A stretch of 64,000 bases of DNA from Cornus controversa (Eukaryota > Streptophyta > Magnoliopsida > Cornales > Cornaceae): the NCBI GenBank assembly GCA_026545225.1, contig CM048845.1, positions 15,345,001 to 15,409,000 of the forward strand, in the 5' to 3' direction. The number at the start of each line of letters is the position of its first letter. Positions within the stretch are counted from its first letter, which is position 1. Under the pieces are notes generated by a model. It worked only from the letters and a program-made list of their open reading frames with translations. It ran no database searches and was not told the DNA's origin. A program made the position numbers and the translations under genes. Positions 56,888 through 64,000 of this stretch are shown in pieces.

Positions 56888-59130
56888 AATGCCCTCTAGG
56901 GTTCTTAAAGGAAAATCACCATTCCAAATGATGTTTTCAGATAAAGAACCATTTTTTCTTCCATCCAAAATGTTTGATTATGTGTGTTTTGTTCATAATT
57001 TGAGTCCGAGTAGAGACAAACTTGATCCACGAGCTCAAAAATGCATATTTCTGGGTTACTCTCGCACTCAAAAGGGGTATAAGTGTTACAGTCTTACTCT
57101 TTGTAAATAGTTTGTGTGTGCTAATGTCACTTTCTTTGAGGAAGTTCCTTATTATTCCATGGAGGATAGATACTTGAATGACTCTGTTTTATAAAAGACT
57201 ATTCTACCAACCCCAATATTTGATTATAAGGTTTTCCCAATTCGTCAGGTATATGCTCGACAACGGAAGAGACTTGTTGCTCCTGTGTTTGTAGTTCAAG
57301 TAGTAGAGCACTCCATTTTGCCTCCACCACTCTCCTCAACGCCTGCAGATCTATCCACCTCTTCTCCCTCTGATCTTGATAATCTCATTTCTGTTTAGAA
57401 AGGTAAACAGTCTTACACTAATCATCTATTTCACATTTTGTATAGTACAATAAATTATCTTCATCCTTTTAAGCTTTTTCTTTATCTTTGTCATCTACTG
57501 CTCTCCTTAAGTCCTATAGGGAAGCACTTTCTCATCATGGGTAGAGAAAAATAATGGAAGAAGAAATGAATGCTCTACACTTTCATCTACTGCTCTCCCT
57601 AAGTCCTATAGGGAGTCACTTTCTCATCCTGGGTAGAGAAAAATAATGGAAGAAAAAATGCATGCTCTACATTTAAATCATACTTGGGACCTTGTTCCTA
57701 AGCCTGCAGGTGCACAGGTTATTGGTTGTCATTTGGTTTTCACAGTTAAATAGAATCTAGATGGCACTGTTGATCAACTAAAGGCTCGTTTAGTTGCTGA
57801 AGGCTATACTCAAGCATATGACCTTGATTATACTGAGACACTTTCTCTTATGGTCGAGCTGAACTCGGTTCATGTGATTATTTCTCTTGCTGCTAATCTA
57901 CACAGGCGACTTAACCAAGTTGATGTTAAAAATGCCTTCCTGCACGGTGATCTTACTAAGATAGTGTATATGGCTTAACCACCTGGATTTGAGTCCAAGG
58001 GGGAGTGTGTTGTCATCTCAAGAAGTCTATCTATGGACTCAAACAGTCCCCCATGTGCATGGTTTGATAAGTTCAGTAAAATAATAATAGCTCATAATAT
58101 GACCATAAGTCAGGCTAATCATTCTGTCTTCTTTAAGAAGACAAAACTCAATATTATGATTCTTTTTGTTTATGTGGATGATATTATCATCACCAGTAAT
58201 GATAGGGACGACATTCAGGTTTTAATCAATCACCTGAGTTATAGTTTCCACACTAAGGATTTGGGAAAACTTTGGTACTTCCTGGGGATTGAGGTGGCAC
58301 GATTGAAACAAGGCATTAGTCTATCTCAGTGAAAATACATTCTTGATATCTTGCAAGATACATGTTACCTTGGTTCGAAACCTGTAGCTACACCGATGGA
58401 AACTAATTTGAAGTTTACAATGGATGATGGTGACCCACTTGATGACCTAGAGATGTATCAAAGACTCGTAGGTAAATTCATTTACCTAATGATCACTCGT
58501 CTAGACATCTCCTATGTTGTAAGTCTTGTAAGTTAGTTTATGAACAGCCCGAGGGTTCCCCACATGGAGGCAATTATTCAGATTTTGAAATATCTCAAGG
58601 GTGTTCCGGGTCGTGGTCTTCTCCATCACTCTTCTAGGCATTCTTGCATTGAGGGTTTCACAGATGCGGATTGGGCAGGTTCTCCTTCAGATCGACGGTC
58701 CACCATAGGTTATTGTACTTTTATACGAGGGAATCTAGTGACTTGGAGGAGCAAGAAATAGTTAATTGTAGCTTGCTCCAGTGCTAAAACTGAGTACCCT
58801 GAAATGGCTTGATCTACTTGTGAGCTCACTTGGTTGAAAACTCTTTTACAGGAACTTGGGATTTTACTACAATACCCAATTCCACTTCTACTGTGATAAT
58901 CAAGTTGCCATCTATATTACTAGTAATCCAGTCTTTCATGAAAGAACCAAACCTATCAAAGTTGATTGTCATTCCATACTCTCCAAAATCACTTCAAATG
59001 AGATAGTTACTCCATTTGTTGCTTCCAGAAGTCAGCTAGTAGACATCTTCATGAAAGCGCCTCCAAAGCATACCATTGATTTTATATGTAGCAAAATAGG
59101 AGTCATTGACATCTACTCTCTAGCTTGAGG
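56888..59130 (+). pseudogene. Copia element 1, second half: integrase end, reverse transcriptase, RNase H
   Basis: The integrase C-terminal block MPSRVLKGKSPFQMMF and RAQKCIFLGYS begins at 56889. RT includes LKARLVAEGYTQAY and QVDVKNAFLHGDL, then LFVYVDDIIITSND with the catalytic YVDD (58167 region), and DLGKLWYFLGIEV. RNase H has GFTDADWAGSPSDRRSTIGY (58660-58720). Many stops and small frame shifts occur. Part of RT is duplicated at 57491-57674. It ends in a purine tract TTGAGGGGGAG at 59126 and a 3' LTR-like sequence. Confidence 0.88.
57491..57674 (+). repeat. 92-bp tandem duplication within the RT region of Copia 1
   Basis: Copies at 57491-57582 and 57583-57674 share TCATCTACTGCTCTCC.TAAG, AGTCCTATAGGGA and GGGTAGAGAAAAATAATGGA blocks with few differences. 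It adds 92 bases and shifts the frame. Confidence 0.9.
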
Positions 59131-59862
59131 GGGAGTTTGGAAATAGTTAATCAGAATTTAACTTTCCTTTTCTTATTATATTCGAGTGTAATATAATATT
59201 TACCTTGTATAGCTCTCACCAAACCAATTACCTTGTATAACTCTCACCAACCTCTAACCCTCTCTTACCTTGTATAGTCTCTCACCAACCCAATTAAATT
59301 TTCTTTCATTTTCTTTTTGGTCTTTCCATTCCACCATTGTTTCAGCCTTCAATTTTCGCTATCTAATCTCATAATCTGGTCTTACGAGTGTCTGTTCAAG
59401 TTTTTAAACACATCGCTTGAAAGAACTCAAAAAGGCCATTTGAATGCCATCGGAACCACTGTGAAAGACAATCTCACGCACCCTCACGCGCCACCAAAAG
59501 ATTTTAAAAAAATTTCCACCCTCTCACGTGCCACCAAAAGATTTTAAAAAATTTTCCACCCTCTCACGTGCCAGCAATACAGTCCAAGTGCCATCTCCAC
59601 TCACCTGCACCACTGTTTTACCACATCATCAACTGAGTCATTAACATGTCTACTGCCACGACAGCGTACAACCATGTCATTGTACATGCCTGTTACCACA
59701 TCATTTACTGTGTCATCTTATAACACATATTTTGGCCATCAGCTGCCACATTGTACAGCCTACCACGTCAGTGGAAACATCATATCACTGAAAAGGTATT
59801 TTTCACCCAATTTTTTGTGCTAATTTTAAATTTTCAGTCCGTTTTTTCATATGAGATCTCTA
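59131..59862 (+). mobile_element. Copia 3' LTR remnant and leader of a second Copia element
   Basis: After the purine tract comes TTTGGAAATAGTTAATCAG, a plausible LTR start. Three copies of TACCTTGTATA.CTCTCACCAA follow at about 59201-59286. Two 40-bp tandem copies (CACGTGCCACCAAAAGATTTT) start at 59485 and 59525, and a third start is at 59565. Then come many CCACRTCA words. No clear primer site was found, so the boundary between the two elements is unresolved. Confidence 0.5.
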
Positions 59863-61549
59863 AATGGCACAAATGACACAAAATGAGGTTTCACACCCTA
59901 TTCAAGTTGTCTTAATGGGGACAATTACTTCTTTTGGAGTTAATCCATGAACAATTTTCTCAAAGGTCGCAAGTTGTGGTCCTATGTTACTAGGGATCGC
60001 CAGGCACCAGTGCAAAGCAAAAATAAAGCTACAGGTACCTTTATCACTCGTATCAAGGATTGGGATAACAATAATCATAAGATCATCTCATGGTTACGCA
60101 ACACAGCTAATCCCTCAATTGCTATGGAATTTGGGAGTTACAACACTGCTAAAAAATTCTGGGACATGTTTGCTTTTCAATACTCTGGATCTGATGATTC
60201 TCGCCAACATCAGCTTATGGTCTAACTCTACAATCTCAAGCAAGAATCTAGTAAATGTATTAATGAATTCTTTTCTTGTATGACAGTTCTTTGGGATCAA
60301 CTAGCTCTTTTAGAACCATCATAAGAAGATCCTTCTAAGGCCAAGAAATTTTTTGAGTATCGTAACTAGCTTCGACTTCATCAGTTTCTGATGGGTTTTC
60401 ATAGAGAAGTTGAGTCTGTACGTAGTCCGCTTCTTCATTGCCCTCCTTTGCCCTCACTTAATCAATCTCTCAATAAGCTTATTCAAGAGGAAACTCGCCT
60501 ACAGACTCTCCATTCTCAAAACAGTCAGAGTGTTTTAGACATGCCATCATCAGCTCATCAGTCAGTGTCTTCCATGCTAGACCTGATCGCTCTATAGCAC
60601 ATTCTCGTTATAACAGAAACATAAACCAATCAAGCGACTTTTAGAAATCAAAATATGATGGCTCTCTCTATTGTACATTTTGTTGAATTAAGGGACACTC
60701 TATTGATCAATGTCGCACTCGTGTTAGACTCACTTGGTCTACTGCAGTTATGGCTAGTACTAATACTATATCATCACAACCATTAGTCCCAACACCAGTC
60801 ATTGGCATTTCTAACGAGTCGACATCTTCTCCATCTATATTATATACAATTGACCTTGAGGCAATTCTCAACAAGGTTTTGTCTTGATATCAAGGTGCAT
60901 ATTCCTCTATTCTTTATGTCACACCAGGTAAACATTTCTCTTGGTATTTTGATTCTACTTGTTGCAATCACATGACACTAGACTCCACTTTTCTCACCAC
61001 TCAAGCCCTTACTTCTCACTCACTTGCCATATATACTGCTGATGGATCCATCATGGCCATTTGTCATATCAGAACTATTTCTCATTTATAATTGATTGTT
61101 CTTGATATTTATCTTGTACCAAACCTTTCTTTTAGTCTTTTATCTGTTGGCCAACTAACTGAGCTAGGCTTGAACATAACATTTTTTTTCAATGGTTGTG
61201 TTGTACAGGAGCCTCAAACAAGTCAGATCATTGGGATAAGTTGTAACATGAGAAGATTGTTCGAACTTTCCTCTCTTCATCTGCCTACTCCTACTGTCTC
61301 TACTGCTTCTACACAACTCACATCCCATTCTCTTGAAATATGGCATTCTCGATTAGGTCATGCCTTTTTATTTTGTGTCAAAATCTTAGCAACTCAGGAT
61401 TTGTTAGGACAAGTAAAAGTTGAGTCTTTTGATTGTATTTCATATCAATTAGGCAAATAGCCTACTTTACAATTTAATAAAAATGGGTATTTTGCTTTTG
61501 CTCCTTTTGATCGTATTCGCTATGATGTTTGGGGGCCTTCACCTATGTC
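59863..61549 (+). pseudogene. Copia element 2: gag, zinc knuckle, protease, start of integrase
   Basis: Gag begins at an ATG (59863); its body includes FLKGRKLWSYVTRD, WDNNNHKIISWLRNT and KKFWDMFAFQYS. A zinc knuckle, YCTFC*IKGHSIDQC, keeps all four ligands but carries a stop (about 60670-60712). The protease has YFDSTCCNHMT (about 60950), where DSGA is usual. FSLLSVGQLTELG and IWHSRLGHA follow, and the integrase start RYDVWGPSPMS is cut at 61549 by a hAT insertion; the reading continues at 62608. Several stops make it a dead copy. Confidence 0.85.
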
Positions 61550-62607
61550 TAGGGCTGCAAATGAACCGAGCTGCTCGTGAACAGGCTCAGGCTCGGCTCG
61601 TTAAAGGCTTGGTTCAGCCTCGTTCGTTAAACAAATGAGCCGAGCTTGAACACATTTATTAGGCTCATTTGCTAAATGAGCTGAGCTTGAACAATGTCGA
61701 GCTCAGCTCGTTAGGCTCATGAACAGGCTAGTTTAGTAAAAGGCCCAATTGTTTTTAGAAAAATTCTATATACAATAGTTTAAGCCCATTTAATATAAAT
61801 CTAGTCCAAAGACTCCAAACTTTCACATCTTTTATAAGCCCAAATTCTTTACACTATAAGCCCAAACTTACACACATATTCATGAGCCCAAATCCATCCA
61901 TTTTGCCTAGTTGTCCATTATTATATACATGTTTTTGTAACAGTCGTTGGATGGATTGCTTAAACAAATAAGTACACATGATATTTGTGATGAAACCCTA
62001 ATTATATGTAGTGGCAATACGTTCAACAACTCTTCTTATCGCGTTCAACCCATCCATTTCATCCTTATCACGTTCAACACAACATCATTTCCTCTTTCGC
62101 TGGCCGACAATGTGGCTTCCTCTCTCGCTAGCCAATGATGGGTCTATAATAGATTTCTCTATTAGACATCTCTCTCATCGGGTCACTTTTCACTAATGGT
62201 ATATCTCAATCTCTAGAATCATTATATTCATTGAGTTCTAGAGGAAAATGATCGGAGGTCGGCAAAAGAGAGGGCATCAATTTTCTTTCATCTTTAAAAA
62301 TAGTAATTTGTTGATTTCTTTCACCCTCCAAAATTGTATGAATCTGATGTTGTGTACAATAATTTGTTGATTTCCTTCACCCTCCAAAATTATATAAATC
62401 TGATATTGTGTGTGTGTAATACACACACAGATAAAGATTGTACACAATTTGGACAAATGAGCTCAAACTGAGATTGCCTAGAAACGGACGAGCTAAGCTT
62501 GAGCTTGGCTAGACAAAGCTCGCTTGAGCCCGAGCACCTCCATAATCTTCACGAGTCAGACTTGAATATGCCAAGGCTCGGGCTTGTTCGGTTCATTTGT
62601 AGCCCTA
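61550..62607 (+). mobile_element. Non-autonomous hAT element inserted into Copia 2 integrase
   Basis: Starts TAGGGCTGCAAATGAACC and ends GGTTCATTTGTAGCCCTA, long inverted termini. The flanks CCTATGTC and CATGTCCC share ATGTC, an imperfect 8-bp duplication. GAGCTCGGCTCGTT-type words recur at both ends. The 1058-bp interior has no recognisable transposase; the ORFs inside are spurious. Confidence 0.85.
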
Positions 62608-63485
62608 CATGTCCCTACTATGGGGGGGATCATGATACATTGTCATATTTGTTTACGATTTCTCACAATTCACATGGATATTCTTAATGAAAAATAATTC
62701 TTAATTGCTTAACATTTTTTGAGATCTTGCTACAATGAATGCAACTCAGTTTTCCAAAAATATCAAAAAAATTCATTCTGACAATGCTTTTGAATATTGA
62801 CAAAATGATTTTTAACAAATTCTCGAACATTATGGCACTATTTTTTACACTCCCTGTCCAGGTACATCACAGCAGAATGGTCGAGCTAAATGCAAACTTT
62901 GACATATTCTAGACTCAGTTCGCTCATTTGTCCTTCCTGCTTCTGTTCCTTCCTCCTTATGAGGTAAAGTTGCACTCACTTCTTTTTATACAGTCAACTG
63001 AGTTCCCTTACCTCTCATTCCTAACCAAACACCTTTTGAACATCTTTACAGAAAGCCTCCTGACTACAGTCACCTTAAAGTATTTAGGTGTGCTTGTTTT
63101 GTTCTACTCTAACCTCATGAGGGAACCAAACTACAACCGCACTCTCAACTTTGTTATTTTCTTGGGTATAGACTTGAACAAATGGAGTATCAGTGCTATG
63201 ATCCTATTTCTAAATACCTTAGGATCTCTGGTTATATTATCTTATGGGGACACAAGATGATTCATACTATGTCAACATTTAATGTTCCTGACCATACATT
63301 TCCTATTTCTACATTGTCATCTTCTGTAGATCTTTTCCCTGATTCTCATCCTATAGAATCATCAGAAGTAGTCGATCATCCTATGACCGAGTCCTAGTCA
63401 TTTGGCCTATCTAAGGTACCTAGCAATATAACTGCTTTCGATATTCGTCGTTCCACTCGGGTAAAAGCTCTAACTTCACATCTTA
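62608..63485 (+). pseudogene. Copia element 2: integrase remainder
   Basis: Includes IHSDNAFEY (catalytic Asp region, about 62775), HYGTIFYTPCPGTSQQNG (about 62830-62882), ANSVPLPLIPNQTPFEHLY-like and KVFRCACFV. The C-terminal FLGIDLNKWSIS follows. Frameshifts are frequent. The reading stops at 63485, where a Gypsy-type LTR starts, so RT and RNase H are missing or displaced beyond the window. Confidence 0.8.
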
Positions 63486-64000
63486 TGTAATACCCCGAAA
63501 AATTTGGACGTCTATTATTTTAAAGAATTTAAATTTCTTTATATTATTATTATTATTATTTTTCAATTCATGTGGAATGCCTTTATATGCATTTTATCAT
63601 GTCATGTGAATTGTTAGGTCTTTATACAATTATTATTTTATGTGAATTGGTTGTCTTTATAAATTATTTCATTTCATGTGAATTGCTCTATTTTTATTTT
63701 TATCAATTTATATTAATTGTTTATTGATTGTGTATTATTTGATTTAAATATTTTAAATGCTTTGAATTGGGCTAGGGAGGAATCTGGGCTGGAATGGTTG
63801 GGCTAAGGATATGCTTAAGTTGTTGGGCCATGGTTATAGTTATATTATTATGGTTATTATTATTATTATTTTTAGTTATTTAGTTTTTAGAAAATATAAT
63901 AATAATAATAGAATAAAAATGATTAGGACAAAAGATAATAGAAACTAGGGTTTCTGCCGTTTGCATTACGCACAAAAATCAGGAGAATAAACGAAAGAGA
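63486..64000 (+). mobile_element. Gypsy-type LTR, runs off the window
   Basis: Starts TGTAATACCCCGAAAAATTT, a start typical of Tekay/Del-like Gypsy LTRs. It has (ATT)n tracts at about 63543-63561 and 63843-63872. The end lies outside the window, so the element cannot be completed here. Confidence 0.6.

Noticed and set aside
1..64000. CRISPR array, bacterial operon or organellar insert
   Set aside because: No regular spacer-repeat arrays, no prokaryotic gene organisation and no plastid or mitochondrial gene was seen.

Overview
This is nuclear DNA of a flowering plant, most likely a eudicot. It is AT-rich, with many AT, GA and CT microsatellites, short spliced exons with GT-AG introns, and dense nested Copia, Gypsy, hAT, Mutator-like and LINE sequences. 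No bacterial or organellar feature was seen. Few genes look alive: one spliced MIKC-type MADS-box gene (30950-36129, plus strand) and three tandem copies of a small intronless gene (37018-37341, 40617-40901 and 42863-43150, minus strand).

Layout. 1-2.0 kb holds no gene. 2.0-2.4 kb is a short hAT element. 3.0-8.2 kb is a minus-strand composite in which the 3' part of a Tork-like Copia element (with its 3' LTR) abuts the 5' part of a Gypsy element (5' LTR, gag, protease). 10.9-19.8 kb is made of pieces of Sirevirus-like Copia elements: long LTRs carrying arrays of near-palindromic motifs, env-like ORF remnants and clustered polypurine tracts. 20-30 kb is gene-free and holds MITEs, a 63-bp-arm foldback and a tandem repeat split by a solo Copia LTR. 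30.9-43.2 kb is the gene island. 43-52 kb is mostly gene-free, with one minus-strand Sirevirus-like LTR, a Mutator-type MITE, a hAT MITE and a tandem TRIM. 52-64 kb is a nest: Copia element 1 (52.3-59.1 kb) is interrupted by a Gypsy (Tekay-like) 3' end with a 2.2-kb LTR; Copia element 2 (59.9-63.5 kb) is interrupted by a 1.06-kb hAT element and cut by a Gypsy-type LTR that runs off the window.

The gene island. The MADS gene predicts a 200-residue protein from eight exons with the classic K-domain exon sizes (62, 100, 42 and 42 bp). Intron 2 (3.4 kb) carries a hAT element with a near-perfect 8-bp target duplication and a SINE-like insert. Intron 5/exon 6 carries a 57-bp tandem duplication that yields two acceptors, one leading to an early stop. 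Downstream, the MADS terminal exon and the small gene have been copied as blocks. Later insertions (LINE, TRIM, a gag-only retroelement, SINE) are present in some copies and absent in others, so the order of events can be read.

I see no clearly new molecular system. The observations most worth a second look are the duplicated exon-6 acceptor, the three-gene family, the gag-only short-LTR element, the foldback at 23.1-23.3 kb with wobble-biased arms, and the motif arrays in the Sirevirus-like LTRs. All family assignments come from reading motifs by eye; no database search was possible.
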